Assembly (NCBI GenBank): GCA_035235625.1
Contig: CP141146.1
Location: forward strand, 9,232,501-9,296,500
Length of the DNA: 64,000 nucleotides
Source: Saururus chinensis
Taxonomy: Eukaryota > Streptophyta > Magnoliopsida > Piperales > Saururaceae
Direction of reading: 5' to 3'
This document shows positions 23,991 through 36,349 of this stretch, piece after piece. Both the position numbers and the translations under genes were made by a program. Below the pieces are notes generated by a model, which made no database searches, was not told the origin of the DNA, and saw only the letters and a program-made list of their open reading frames with translations. The stretch's first letter is position 1; every line of letters starts with the position of its first letter.

Positions 23991-25190
23991 TATTCATGTC
24001 ATTGGGCCATTCAGATTCTCCGCCATGCATGACGTTACGAAGATGAAGGAATGTTGCTAACTCATTCACGACGCTAGCTGAGAGCGAAACTAATTTTTGC
24101 AAGCATTGGTCTAATTATTGCTGACGAAGACGGTTAGCTGTCATTTCAAAACACATGTGAAAGGATAGTTAAGTAATGACCTGAAATGAGACACATCCGC
24201 CTTCCCAATAAAATATAGCACAGTCACCAAGAGCATCATAATCATTGTTTTTTTTTTTAAGTACATATATAAATAATTCTTTTTAGTAACCACTACATGA
24301 TAATAATTGTTTACTTTGGCTAAATAATTTTTATTTTATTTTATTTTATTAGAAAGAGTTTTTTTATGGCCCCATCTAGACCATAAACTAAGCTATACAA
24401 AGGCAGGGAGCCCTTAATATTTAAAATTGATGGCATATATACTAGTTTATAGTAACATCAGCACCATAAACGCTAATGTATAGTAGTATGTGGGCCATTG
24501 ATCTTATGAATAAAGGGTTTTTATTTATTTTTTATATTAGGCTTATTGTCAAAATGGAGTATTAAAAATATTTCTTATATCGTGATAAATAATATGCATA
24601 TATAAATTTTTTTTTCTTGGTGACAGTAATTACGATAATGGTAGCGACGGTAGTGATAGTAATAATAGTGGTGATAATGGCAGTAGCGATAACAGGTAGT
24701 GATGACAATAATAGTGGTAGTAATAATGACATTAACAGTGATAATAGCGGTAGTGATAAAGGCACTGATAGTGATGATAGTAGTCAGCAAGACATAAATA
24801 TTTACTATGCTAATTTTCTCCCAAAATATATAAGTTATTCGGTAAAAAAATTTTAGGTTAATTTTTCATCAATTTTCTCTCTGTTTTTACTTTAATTTAT
24901 CTTTCTCTATTACACCAAATTATAAAAATAGAGAAATTTTAAAAAAAATTATTTTCTTTCGCCACTTTCCAAATGTCCATGACCAACCAACTATCATTGC
25001 GCTTTTCCTTCGTTATTTCTTTCTTATTTTTTGCACTGCACAAACATATCGTGTGCCAAATAGTTGATCTTTGCCAACAAATTTTAAGGTTTATATGCAC
25101 AAATAAATTAAATACCACCGTGTACAACGTATAAGCTTCAACATCCCCTTTCCTTCGGGGCATACGTAGTGCCTCGAAGAGCATGAACTC
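23991..25190. repeat. Imperfect GAT/GTA-rich repeat and ACR-C 3' flank
   Basis: 24622-24786 is an imperfect trinucleotide-type repeat of GATAATAGTGGTAGT-like units, giving Thr/Ile-rich or Asp/Ser-rich spurious ORFs. Bases 24950-25190 are the ACR-C 3' flank, homologous to those of ACR-A and ACR-B. Nothing is recognised in 23991-24600. Confidence 0.65.
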
Positions 25191-25191
25191 C

Positions 25192-28092
25192 TTATGAAAT
25201 ACCCCAGCGAGAAGGGGCCTTGAGCAGCTTCCCATGAGACCGCGCCTTGAGCTTAAGCCCACCTGGCCCAATTTTCTTCCGCACTTTCTCCTCGATGTCT
25301 GTGGCCTCCACCGGATGCCCTGCCACATGCGGCGTCACATAGAACAAATTGGCTGCCTTCTGGTTCACTGACGAGACCTCTGCCCCAGTAACGTTCAGCC
25401 CCTCATCCTTGAATGTACGGGTCACATCGGCCAATAGGCCCGGCCTGTCCGGTGCTTGTAGCTCGAAGATTAGGCCCTGTTCAGTATTCATGCAGCACAC
25501 TAGATTAGCTTCATCAAGCGAAGCTATTGATGGAGAAACAAAACTAGATTCTTTCTAAGTTTTTTTTGCCTCTTTCACAATGATCTTAATTGATATGAGT
25601 AACTGAAAGGAAAGGCATACCTCAAAAGTTCTTCTTTGGATGGCAGCTTGCAGGCTCTTAATCAGGTGCTGCGTTTCAGCTTCCGAGCCGATGGGGCTTC
25701 CATCTTGGTTCCTGATAGATAATTCCTGCAGTCAGTGTGAAAAGGATACCATCAATGAAGGCTTATGTTTATGTTCAGCTTCTCTCCTCTCAAAGAAAGA
25801 ACAGCAGTAAAATTCACATTTTAGTAATTTAGAAATCTATCTCCAAATCTAACTCAGACTTGATGAAGGTTTGTTCATATGTCCATTGATTGACATCCCC
25901 CAACCTCAGGTTCTCTACGATTTTATACTATATGCTCCATCAATCCCACATTAATATCTCTGTCTGACAAAAAAAATTGTTCTATATTCATAACTATATT
26001 TTACTTAATTTAGATGGTTGGGTGCTAAAGATGAATATGATAAGCTTATTTTCCCTTATCTTAGATGTGGGTTTTATTATTGAATAAATGCCATTATTTA
26101 AAAATAATAATATTCTCATACCCTATTTTTATACTATACGCATTACACCACATTTAATTTAATAGAGAAAGTGAATCCTATCTAAATTATTTTTCCCTAT
26201 TAATTATAAGTAGTGTAAGGCTTATGTGGTAAGGAAATAGTGTATTGAAATATCACTATCATTTTCTAATTATAGCTATTAATACTGATGGGAGGGAGTA
26301 ATAAATGTAGCCTTACCTTCCGTGTAGCCACCAATGGACCATTCACGGATATTGGATGGACACTAGTTGGAACACCATATATAGAAAAAAAATAAAGATG
26401 CAATTCACCAATTAAACGTTAATGGGTTACCAGGGAGGCCTGAGAGCAGCTATCTGACTCCATAATAGCGTGGAAGAGGACATAATTCATATCAGTCAAT
26501 GTGCACACAACATCAAAAATCAGCTTCTGGCGATCCTTGCACACAACATTAACCACTGAATAGCCCCTCACCCACCAATCCTCAACTGACACAATTGGCT
26601 CAGCTGCCCTTGAGCCAGAGGACGGCGACCGATCGTAATCACGGTCGGCGAATAGCAGCTGGTGCAGCCTCCGTTCAGTGTTCGCAACACACATGGACTT
26701 GTTGGTCTTCGCTGCTCGGATTTTGTGGTCTCCCTTCAGCACCTCCTTCAGCTGGGCCTCAATTCGACCAACCATCTGGGAGGTGCCGAGAGTGAAGCTA
26801 GAATCCTCGTATTTGAAGTATGTCAACATGGCGCATCGGCCGTTGTGTGTCCAACTTTTGGAATCCACCACATTGCCCTGCAGGTCTTCAATGACAGTAA
26901 AGACTTCTGAGAGGAGACCCGGCTTGTCTATTCCACTTAGCTCCAGTTCCATAAGGCCTTGGTCGTCCTCAGACATTTGTGGGCTTCTGCTCCCCACAGA
27001 CTGCAACATGAAAAAGAATGAAACTAAACAACCAAGGCAAACATCATCATACATAAAAAAAAACTGTATTTCATCAGTTTATGTTAATGAATTAAAGAAA
27101 TCAAGGGAACATTTTCACCCTACGAAATTCAACAATTAAGGACTAGACTCCATAAAAATATGTTAGTAGTAAATGCTAATGAACGTAAGCTCTGTGCAAA
27201 ATTTCATCCGAAAGTAAAGAAGATGAATATAACATCAGTTTATATTTGATGAGATTAAACCATCGAGAGGGAAACTTCACACAAAAACAGTGTATTTCTT
27301 TAGATTATTTTGATCAAAACATGATTAAGATGAACTAAATCTCCCATTATAAATAAAAAAATGAAGTGAATCGTACTTGTTGGATGTAATTGATAACATT
27401 TCTACTCAGTTTTCTCCCTTCTTGATCTGTGACATGGAAAACTGCCAACAAAAACAAAAGAGTAAGAAGCAAGGTGAGTGTATCTGTGGAGAGGAGATGC
27501 AAATGTGGAAGAGGACTAAAATTAGGAAAAGGACAAAAGAGAGAAGCAACGCAGCAAAATCCAAGAGGCTTACCGTCCATGAATAAGCCACCGTCAGAAG
27601 AAATGAAGCCCTTATTGATCGATAAGTTGAGGTTACCGAGGATCTGAACGACATCGAGCAGGACCAAATGCTTCCTCCTCTCCACCTGAAAAGTTCAAGA
27701 CAGGGGAAAAATGTAAGAGAAAGGGGCTGGGAGGGGACTAAAGTCTTCGACTTCTAGCTACATGCGGAGATATCCTCGGTGCACGGTCGGGAATTACCCT
27801 GATCAAAGTGGCTGTAGGCGAGCTCAGATTGTCGATGACGATCCTGTGACAGAGAGACGACGAAGACAATCAGAAGAAGAGAAAATTGGAAATGGGGTGA
27901 GTAAAAAAAGACCCAGATCAGAGAAAAGCCTTTTTATCTCCGTTGATGAAGAAATCAAGCTACACAAGTAAAGAGCTAAAGAAATGACGCCCACAATCGA
28001 AATCAATAATCTCCAGCAGAAAATTAGAAAGCAGAGAAGAAAAGAAACCTCGGAGGGAAGTTTTCGCACAAACTGGATGATGAACACCCCAT
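25192..28092 (-). CDS. ACR: ACR-C: four-ACT-domain (ACR family) protein
   Basis: Seven exons give 408 residues: 28049-28092, 27798-27843, 27574-27685, 27377-27441, 26431-27000, 25621-25725 and 25192-25476. All junctions keep frame. It starts MGCSSSSLCENFPPR. A longer upstream frame (from 28237) runs through exon 1 but is out of phase with exon 2, so the MGC start is preferred. ACT loops: ACT1 RRKHLVLLDVV (no Gly), ACT2 DKPGLL, ACT3 KDRQKLIFDVV, ACT4 DRPGLL. The tail ends KAPSRWGIS. It is very similar to ACR-B along the whole coding region, 3' flank and promoter. The intron between exons 5 and 6 (705 bases) contains a MITE that itself carries an extra segment. It is an intact gene by sequence, with a likely sensing or regulatory role as for the family. 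Confidence 0.9.
25931..26300 (+). mobile_element. Stowaway-like MITE in ACR-C intron 5, with internal insertion
   Basis: The left part (TGCTCCATCAATCCCACATT to ATGTGGGTTTTATTATTGAA) and the terminal TGGGAGGGAGTA belong to the family. About 170 bases in between (roughly 26110-26280) are not in other copies, suggesting a nested insertion. ACR-B has a MITE at nearly the same intronic position, so one ancestral insertion before duplication is likely. Confidence 0.6.
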
Positions 28093-28236
28093 ATTCTTCT
28101 TCTTCTTCAGCTCTCCACCGAAGCTCAACAATTTCACTTTCGTTCAATCCATCAAAGAAACCAGAAATGTACTTGACAAGACGTAGCACAGAAAATCTCT
28201 CTGTTTGTTTTCTCCTGCCTCTGTCTCCGTGTCTCA

Positions 28237-28250
28237 CTCTTTTTAATGGC
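28237..28250 (-). promoter_or_regulatory. Candidate core promoter of ACR-C
   Basis: GCCATTAAAAAGAG on the minus strand, about 150 bases above the ATG, lies at the position of the CTTTAAAAGG boxes of ACR-A and ACR-B. The flanking CCTCTCGCC is also conserved in form. Confidence 0.4.
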
Positions 28251-28743
28251 GAGAGGAGTGCGTACCGCCCGCCATGTAACCTCCAGAGTCATCACCCGGG
28301 CTTTTCCGCGAAAAACATCGCAGCGGGATCGGGTTTTCGCGGGGCCAGCTGGATGCGTCGCTTATGCTCTTTTGCTTTCAGACCTACGTCATCCCTCGTC
28401 ACTTTCTTATAGCAATTGATTTGTAAAAGCAGAGCATTTTCAATGCACTTTACTCACAATGCGCTACGAAAATAACATGATCAATGAAAGGCTCTTATGC
28501 ATCAGCAGGTACGCCATCAATCTATGAAAGGCTCTTCTGCATGTTTTTACGATGTGGCATTGTTAAAGAATATAGAAAATGCTTCTTAAATTTTCAGCCA
28601 CCAATTTTATAGAATTAGTGCTTAGATGGGTCCTTCTTCATCGATGACGGCCCAATGGTGATGGGTCTAGGCACCCCTATAAATTTTATATGTAAGGAGT
28701 GTAAAGAGTCAAGCCTAGTTGAGGATTGGCCTCTTTTGGCTCA

Positions 28744-28831
28744 ACTTCTTTAAAGAATCAAAATGTAACTCAATTAGAAAACACAACTTCTTTAAAGAAT
28801 CAAAATGGAACTCAATTAGAAAACACAAGGC
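28744..28831. repeat. 44-bp tandem duplication
   Basis: Two almost identical units beginning CAACTTCTTTAAAGAATCAA stand head to tail in the upstream flank of ACR-C. No function is evident. Confidence 0.85.
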
Positions 28832-28941
28832 TTTGCTTCGAGCTCAAATATCTTTTATAAGAAATTCAAATCTAAAGTTGACACAAGTTCAAAACTAACC
28901 TAAAATAGTTTTTAAAATAATTAGACTTACTATAAATTATG

Positions 28942-29149
28942 TATCACTCTCTCATCCTATATTAATAGTTCCATTTGGCAAATTTTTTTTGTTATATATT
29001 AATAATTTTATTTTGTTTAATTTAAATAATTGGGTACTTAAAAAAGAGTATTATAGTTTTATCTTCTCTTATCTTAGATGTGGGTTTTACCATTCAATAA
29101 AAATTATTATTATTTTAAATGTAGCTATTATTATTAGATAGAGAGTATA
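28942..29149 (+). mobile_element. Stowaway-like MITE
   Basis: Starts TCACTCTCTCATCC and ends GATAGAGAGTATA, with the internal family motifs GGGTACTTAAAAAAGAG and ATGTGGGTTTTACCATTC. It lies about 850 bases upstream of the ACR-C ATG. Confidence 0.65.
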
Positions 29150-29162
29150 ATTTATATATTAG

Positions 29163-29325
29163 AGTACTCATTTCTTCTTAAATTAATAATTCTATTTGAC
29201 AAAAAAATATGTTCCATATTAATAACTATGTTTTGTTAAATTTAAATAATTAGTACTTAAAAAAGAGTATCATAAATTTATTTTTCCTTCCCTTAAATGT
29301 GAGTTTTACTATTCAATAAAAACTA
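29163..29325 (+). mobile_element. Stowaway-like MITE, 3' end degraded
   Basis: A second copy directly behind the previous one, starting GTACTCATTTCTTCTTAAATT and sharing GTACTTAAAAAAGAGTATCA. The right terminus is not recognisable. Confidence 0.55.
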
Positions 29326-29499
29326 GCATTTTTTCAATCTTAAGCCTTATTAGAATCAAGTTTGAACCCAATTTAAGTTGAGCCAAAATATGTTCTGACT
29401 TAACTTGAGTTACTTTGAGCTCGAGCTTGATATGAGTTCATTACAATGTGAGCCCAACCAGCTCTCATGGACAAGCTAACTTAGTTAACATCCCTAATT

Positions 29500-30060
29500 A
29501 TCAGAATGGGAGGTAATAGGAAGTTTCCCTTTTTTTCTCTTTATTTTTGTTTTTTTTATAATGAATGAAGTAATGGGAAGTTTTATTTTCTGTCTTCCTT
29601 TTGGAATTTTTATAATAAATGAAGTAATGGGAAGTTTTATTTTCTGTCTTCCTTTTGGAATTTTTATAATAAATGAAGTAATGGGAAATTTCCTTGTAAT
29701 GGGAAGTTTGGCAAGGATGACACACAAACTAATGTGAAAGGGATAAATAGGTTTGGGACGTACTCCCCATTATGGAGCAACCCACAGACGGCTGAGACTC
29801 ATGAGCCTCATTTCAACGTATTTGCACTTACTATGCTTAAGGAAGAAGAAAACTCCAATGTTATTGTTCTTGTTGATGCACCTATGTTTCTAATAGAGAC
29901 ACCTGTTTGTCCACTCCATTTCTTTTCCCTAAAGCAATAACATTTTTTTTTTCATAAGATTATGCCCATCCAATTTATAAACTCAAAGAAGCTTCAAATT
30001 TTTATCTTATAATATAACAGCAATGGAGAATCTATGACTACATATACTGAATCAAGCTTG
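29500..30060 (+). repeat. ACR upstream block with a two-copy 67-bp tandem repeat
   Basis: Direct counterpart of the inverted 17040-17600 block and of 23640-23990. Bases 29553-29690 hold two tandem units of about 67 bases (ATAAATGAAGTAATGGGAAG core). An ORF at 29734-29940 has partial similarity to the minus-strand ORF at 17185-17430 but shifts frame, and I recognise no protein family. It is probably non-coding. Confidence 0.65.
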
Positions 30061-30199
30061 GAAATTTCTTCAGGTCCAAGTTTAGTTAAGAATAGTTAAT
30101 TACTTCAACAGATAACTGAAGAATCTTTGAGTTTTATAAGCATTTCAATTAGTTCCAATAATGTTTTATGCAAGTTTTCAGGATGTTTCCTCTGTGTTT

Positions 30200-30961
30200 C
30201 ATATGCATTGTATATGAAAAAGGCAACCATTGAGCTCCAAAAAACCTGTCTTCTAAGTTCCAAAAACGTTTACAAACAATTTTTCAGTAGGTATTTAGTT
30301 GACAATCCTTTGCATCACCTTTTTACTTAGTCACATCCACATTACCAATTTAGAGTAGTTTATGTCTGAGACTATTTTAAGCATATCCATTTAATTTACT
30401 CGTGGCCGATCTTGACGGATGCAACATAATTAATGGGCATTCCATGTGCCAAAAATTATAATAACTTAAAGGTGGGGCTTTCATACTCCTTATATCAATG
30501 TCATGCTATTTGTAGATGGTGATACATGTTCAACGAATTTGTCTAAGGAAAACCTCAGTGTTTCTTTAAGTATGACGTGGTTGGTTTTGGTGTGAGCTCA
30601 CTTTTTCACATAAAACAATAATAATGCAAATAATCTATTTAACAAATAATCAGGTTTTAGTTGGATAAAATATGTGGGTCAAAGTGAACTTTGTATGAGA
30701 CTCACATATTCTGGCCTACTACGACAAAATTGAGGGTTTGTTGGATAAATCTATCTCCTTTATCTACTATGAAAACCGTAAAATCTATTCTATTATTGTT
30801 TCATGTGATTACTAAGCAAACTGATAGAATCGGTATAACTATTTACAAAAATTTATGGAATCTATTTTATTATTATTAGACGTGAATGTTATAATAGTAA
30901 AATTAGTATTATAATTGATATAAAAATTGTAAATTTGATTTTCATGTTATTATAAGTGAAT
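30200..30961. other. Distal ACR-C flank, no gene
   Basis: 30200-30600 matches 18890-19180 upstream of ACR-B. The rest is AT-rich with no feature recognised, up to the LTR. Confidence 0.55.
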
Positions 30962-32536
30962 TGTAAGATCCCTAAACTTGAACCGGTTGATTTTATTTTA
31001 TTAAATTATTAATGTGTGGTTTAATGTTAATTTTGATATATTTTTTACTATTTTTAAAATTAAAGTGGTTAACAAAGGTTTTAACCAAAAATTTCTTCTC
31101 ATTTATGGTTCTTATGTTAATATAAGTCATTTGGAATTTTTAAAATTTTTATTACTTTTCTCAAAAAGTTAGGGGGCGGGACCCACCGTGGACCCCTTGT
31201 GCGAAATTGAGAATATTAGTCCCAAATGACCCTAACAACATCTTAAAACAAAAAATAATTATTTTAAAATTTTTAGACTTCAATTTGGGTTAAAATATTT
31301 TTTTAAGTAAATCCTATTTGTACCCCATTAATTTGTTATGTTTACCCCAACCTTTACTATAAAAAGAATAGCCTAGCCGCTTCCCAATTGGGAAAGGGCT
31401 GAGACCAGGAGCTTAGGAGCCTAATCCCCAATTTCTAAAAAGAGAAAAGAGATTAAGGTATAAATTTGCGTAATATTTAACTAATCTCTTAGGGTTATTC
31501 TTAAATCTTCAAAATCTCTTCTTTTGCTATGGATTAATCTCGATTTCTACTAACAAAGCTACTGATTTGAACTCCTATTTCAAACCCTAATGAAGGAAAT
31601 TTAGTTTATAAGCTTCTTGAACTCTAGATCTACTAGTTTTTGAGGGATTTATGTATTTTAAATCGGATTTATGAAGGTATTAATAAAAATCATATGTTGG
31701 ATATGATTCGAAGGGGTTAGAGGAGCGATTTTCAGTGAAGAAGCTTATTGAAGGTAAGTGTTTTCATCCTAAGCGTGGCTGTGATTTTGGATTTGAGTTT
31801 TGATATAGTTTGAAGTGGGTTCTATGGTTATAAGCTTTAATGGCGATTTGAGAAAGGTTTAATCTTTGATAAAATTTCTTGGGGTTTTGCTTAGAAAGGG
31901 TTAGATTTGATGTTCTCTAAGCATGGATTTGTTTATCATGAAGTTTGGGGATGAGATTTGATGATTTATAAAGTATATGTGAAGTTTCAGTTTTGATTTT
32001 GAAGTGGGGAAGACGAATAAGAAAAACTCGTTATGGTGATCGAACGGCCAAGCGTTCAAACGCCAACACAACAGATTGGGGGATTTTTGTTATTTTGTCC
32101 ATTTTCAAGTTTTTACTCTTAAACATCATTTCTTATATTCATGCTGAGTAATTTATGTTAGAATGAGCTACTAGAATGACATAATATTGATGTTGGAAAT
32201 TGTGAAGCGTATTTAAGTATTATGTGAAATTTCATGTTGTTGGCTAAACATATTAGGATTACTTATCTTGAATCCATGATTGAATGATTCCTTATTTTTT
32301 AAGCATGATTCTAGCAAGGTTATTGAGGGAGAATGGACTGATATGCCTTTATTTATTATGATTAAATTATAGATGAATGATGGTGCTATGTCTAGCTTCA
32401 AGTGTGGTAGGAATATGCTTGTATAGGCATAACATGAGGTTGCACTTGATTTGAATGATTTTTTTCGATGGTTTTTACTCATGATTTCAGTTAGGAGCCA
32501 TGATTAAATGTTAAAGAGAATGTGTGTGGTATGTTA

Positions 32537-32858
32537 TTAGGGCTATCTTTGATGCATGTCCATATGCTTAGATATGAATGTTTCTTCCTAATACACACAT
32601 GTGGGGGTAATCATGGTAATTGTTGATATTCATGATTAAATATGATGCATGTGGGGTTGATTGGAGCATGTTCCTTGAATTAGGATTCATGTAGAGATTA
32701 GGGCTATCTTTGATGCATGTCCATATGCTTAGATATGAATGTTTCTTCCTAATACACACATGTGGGGGTAATCATGGTAATTGTTGATATTCATGATTAA
32801 ATATGATGCATGTGGGGTTGATTGGAGCATGTTCCTTGAATTAGGATTCATGTAGAGA
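32537..32858. repeat. 161-bp perfect tandem duplication in the LTR
   Basis: Two head-to-tail units starting TTAGGGCTATCTTTGATGCA look identical over their length, so the duplication is recent relative to the decayed LTR around it. Confidence 0.9.
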
Positions 32859-33174
32859 TTGCTCACGTATGTACCATGTTGCATGCATTATGCAGTGGAT
32901 TTATGAATGAGATTTTCTCGAGATCAGCTATGGTTGATCGACTGGATGCAATGATGTAAGATTGCATGCTAGATTAATCGATTGTTAGCTTAATCAAAAA
33001 TTGGTTGGTCCAAAAGGACACGATTTTGATCTGAGTTCCTGTTTGGAACATGGTCCTCCCTGGGTTGAGTTGAGTTGATATATATGCAGTTGAGATTTAT
33101 TTATTGAGTCATCTGGACCTTGAGAATCTAGAGTGATATGCCTTTATGCACCAACTACCATGTGTTTTAGTTTC

Positions 33175-33845
33175 TTTTGTGGAATTCAAACTCTTCTATC
33201 GCGGAGATGTCTAGAGCGAACACACTGCTCTAGTTTTCGTAAAGAATTCGGACGTTCTAGGCCAGGATTGTCTAGAGCGAGCAAACTGCTCTAGTTTTTG
33301 TAAGGAATTCACACATTTCTTTTGGATTGTCCAAAGCGAGTAGAGGGGCTGACTACCCCCACCCTAGTTTCCATAAGGAATTCGGACTATGTCCAGAGCG
33401 GGCAATGCTTTAGGTTTCCATTTAGGAAATCGGACCACGTCCAGAGTGGGTGGTATAATTATATTTCTTTCTGTGATGGAGACATTCACAATTGATGATG
33501 ATGTATGTGTATGGGATAATCTTATGCCCAACATTGCAGAGGTTATGTAGGGATAATTGAGTTTATGTGAGACATGTGGATATGGTTGATGTACATAATT
33601 ATGGACTAGTGTGTTTGAGACACTTATATATGTAGGATGAATGGGAGTGAATATGGATGATGTGATTGTATGTTAAAAATACTTCTCATGCAAGTTATAT
33701 GAGATGTTTATGCTTGATCTGAATGTGTGTTAGAGACACTTCTTATGCAGGTTATATGTGATGTTTATGCATGATCTGAATGTGTGGTAGAGACACTTCT
33801 AATGCAAGTTATATGTGATGATTATGCATGATGTAATTGTGTGAG
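33175..33845. repeat. Two variable tandem-repeat blocks in the LTR
   Basis: 33175-33450 has about four diverged units around TCTAGAGCGAGCAAACTGCT with GGAATTCGGAC. 33670-33845 has about three units of 65-70 bases around GAGACACTTCTNATGCA and GATCTGAATGTGTG. The related element at 60457-62197 has repeat blocks at the equivalent places. Confidence 0.75.
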
Positions 33846-34570
33846 AATCATTTATTGTGCAGGATGGATGTTATATCATAATGTGATTATTCATACCATG
33901 ATTAGTATTTATGAGATACTTGTATGCAGGATAATTACTTATGAGTAAGCAAGGGTATGGTAAGGGAATTAATCAGAAATGGTGATATTATGTGAAATGT
34001 GGATATGAATTATCATGTTGATGTGTCGTGGCTATTTTTTGATTAACATTACCGTATTTAAAACCTTACTGAGTTTTACTCACCATTCTTTCTGTGTTTT
34101 ATTTTAAGGTTGTATGGTACGATATGCAGTTGATTAGGATCCCCTGAATGAGGGACAATCGGGATACGCATGAGAGTAGGCGTGGATGCCTTTGGACCTT
34201 ATATTGTTTGCTAATCTATGTTGTTATGATGCTAAAACACTATGTGTGGATGATTATGTTTCAGACTCATGTATATCTTATGCTTTTAGACTTGTCTAAG
34301 ATTTTCTAATTTGGGCGCTGTGTTAGGCTCAAGATATTAGGATGTGGGTTAAGTTCGAGGATTTATTTCAAAGATGTTATCATCTTTTATTTTTTTCTTA
34401 TTTTTTTTGCACAAAGGATTAAAGGTGCGTGACTTTGTGTATATAATTCACCCGCTAGAGGGGTTAAGACTTTCGCAACGTGTTAAACCAACAATCTTGT
34501 CGCCCCCATGTGCTTTGATCGGCTCTTGGACCTGACTTGGCTCGGGTTGGGTGGGTGTTGGGGCATGACA

Positions 34571-36060
34571 TAAATGCTATATAATCAACACTACTATTAA
34601 TAGAAAAATTTTAAAATAAATCTTACTATTAAACCTTTTTTTCTTAGTACATTAGAGTGTATTAGCTCAAAAGAAAGATATGAAAGATGGAGCAATTGAG
34701 AAATGTTGACCCTTCCCCAATGTCCACGACAGAGCAGAGCAGAATAAGTCAACTCTAGAATGATGGGAAAAAATACATTAGAGAGAACAAAACAACTCCA
34801 AAAAGGAAAGAAATTTTTACCTTTACACTATTTAGGCAAATATTGTAAAAAATTGTACTCTTGACTCTACCACTAAAATGAAAACTATAGAATTTTTTCT
34901 ACAATTGAGACAAAATAAGCTAAGTGGCGACAATTTAAGGTTAGGCTTTTTGTCCATAAGCTAGTTATCTGAACTTTTGATATTGGAAACCTTTTTTGTG
35001 TATAATTGCCCTAACTTAAAAAATATGAAGTAATATACAAGTTTGACACTTTGATACATTATTAAGGGGAACCCAATTAGGGATGCCACTTGGGTCAGAT
35101 ATATGGTAAAACCCGACCCGACCAGACCTTAGTGGGTCGGGTTTGGGTTTTTATATTCAACCTGAATAGCTATTCAGGTCGGATTTGGGTTTACCATTTC
35201 TTACATGGTATTGGGTTTGGGTTTGGCAAAACCCAACCCGGATAAGGTTATAAATGTAAATTTTTAAAATTTTTCTTTGTATTTTGATAAAACCCAACCC
35301 GACCCGACCCTAATGGGTCGGGTTTGGATTCTAAATTCAGGCCCGAATACCTATTCAGGCCGCGTTTGAGTTTTTAAATTCAACCTGAATAGTTATTTGG
35401 GTCGGATTCAGGTTTACCACTTTTTAAATGGTATTAGGTTCGGGTTTGGCAAAACCCGACATAAACCCAACCCGGTGGCATCCCTAAACCTAGGGGCTAG
35501 TGGCAAGTACCTGGTACCCACTTTATAAAAGAGAAAGATCCAAGTTATGTACTACAGGATCATAGGGGAAGGTCCATAATTTTCAAAATTCCTTGATTCA
35601 TGTAAAGATCTCACTAACCCAACATTCATAAAAAGTTTCATTTTTTTAGCATTTCTCCACTTGCTGTACATAGTACAAACCATGAACAAATATGACAAAA
35701 AAACTTAATTGAGTTTGTCCACATTTTGCCGTAAGTACATGGTACTCAGTTTATCAAAGAAAAGGATCCAAGTTATGCACTAAAGGATCAAAGTGAGGAT
35801 CCATATTTGCACTAACCTAATTATCCAAATTTTCTAATTATGTAAAGCCTCACTTTTTCAACATTCATGCAAATTCGATATGATTTTTTTAAAAATTTTC
35901 CCGCCTACTGTACAAGCCATGAACAAATATGAAAGACATTTAATTTGTGCAAACAAATCAAATATCAATAGCATCCAACGTATATACATCAAAAGTCCTG
36001 CCCTAGGAATGGAAATTTGGTCTTATAACAACATTCTTTTTTTCTATTTCTCACTTCTTG
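34571..36060. other. Intergenic with small repeats
   Basis: 35090-35480 is an array of CCCGACCCGAC and CGGGTTTGGGTTT words in both orientations, a common plant non-coding repeat type. 35500-35945 is an imperfect direct duplication with a period of about 228 bases (AAGTACCTGGTAC... and AAGTACATGGTAC...). No gene is seen. Confidence 0.65.
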
Positions 36061-36349
36061 TTCAAATGAAAAACAAATAACAAGACGAATGCTTGATCTG
36101 TACAAACAGCTTTAGTATCTTTATCTATACAAAACAAACAAAATATAATAACATATTATGTATGGCTACTAAGTTTGTCAGGCATTTTTTGGGGTGCCAT
36201 AAAAGACATTTATAATCATAGCTTCTGATCAAGTGATTAAAGGGCCATGATGAAAAACACATTTCCTGGCCCTGAAGAAAAGATGCTGGCAAAAAATATA
36301 TATGTATGCTTCACATTTCCCTGAATTGTACTATGAGGGCAAGAAGCAA

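Larger units (their letters stand above)
30962..34570 (+). mobile_element. Candidate solo LTR, about 3.6 kb
   Basis: Bounded by TGTAAGATCCC and GGGGCATGACA (TG...CA). The flanking pentamers TGAAT and TAAAT differ at one base, consistent with an old target-site duplication. A TATA-like ACTATAAAAAG lies near 31357. No gag or pol is found inside. The terminus style and the TTTTACTCACC word near 34077 recur, reverse-complemented, in the element starting at 60457. It contains several tandem-repeat blocks. A full retroelement is not present here, so a solo LTR or LTR-like relic is the best reading. Confidence 0.6.

Noticed and set aside
24562..24856. Ile/Thr-rich and Asp/Ser-rich ORFs on opposite strands
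   Set aside because: By-products of an imperfect GAT/GTA repeat; no start context or family.
27824..28237. 137-residue frame through ACR-C exon 1 with EEYGVFIIQFVRKLP, loosely like the usual ACR N terminus
   Set aside because: It is out of phase with exon 2 at the conserved donor and is not kept as an ORF with a start in ACR-A or ACR-B; the MGC frame joins correctly in all three.
29734..29940. ORF partly conserved in the inverted block at 17185-17430
   Set aside because: The two copies shift frame midway and the third copy at 23640 is not open, so the similarity is explained by duplicated DNA rather than coding constraint.
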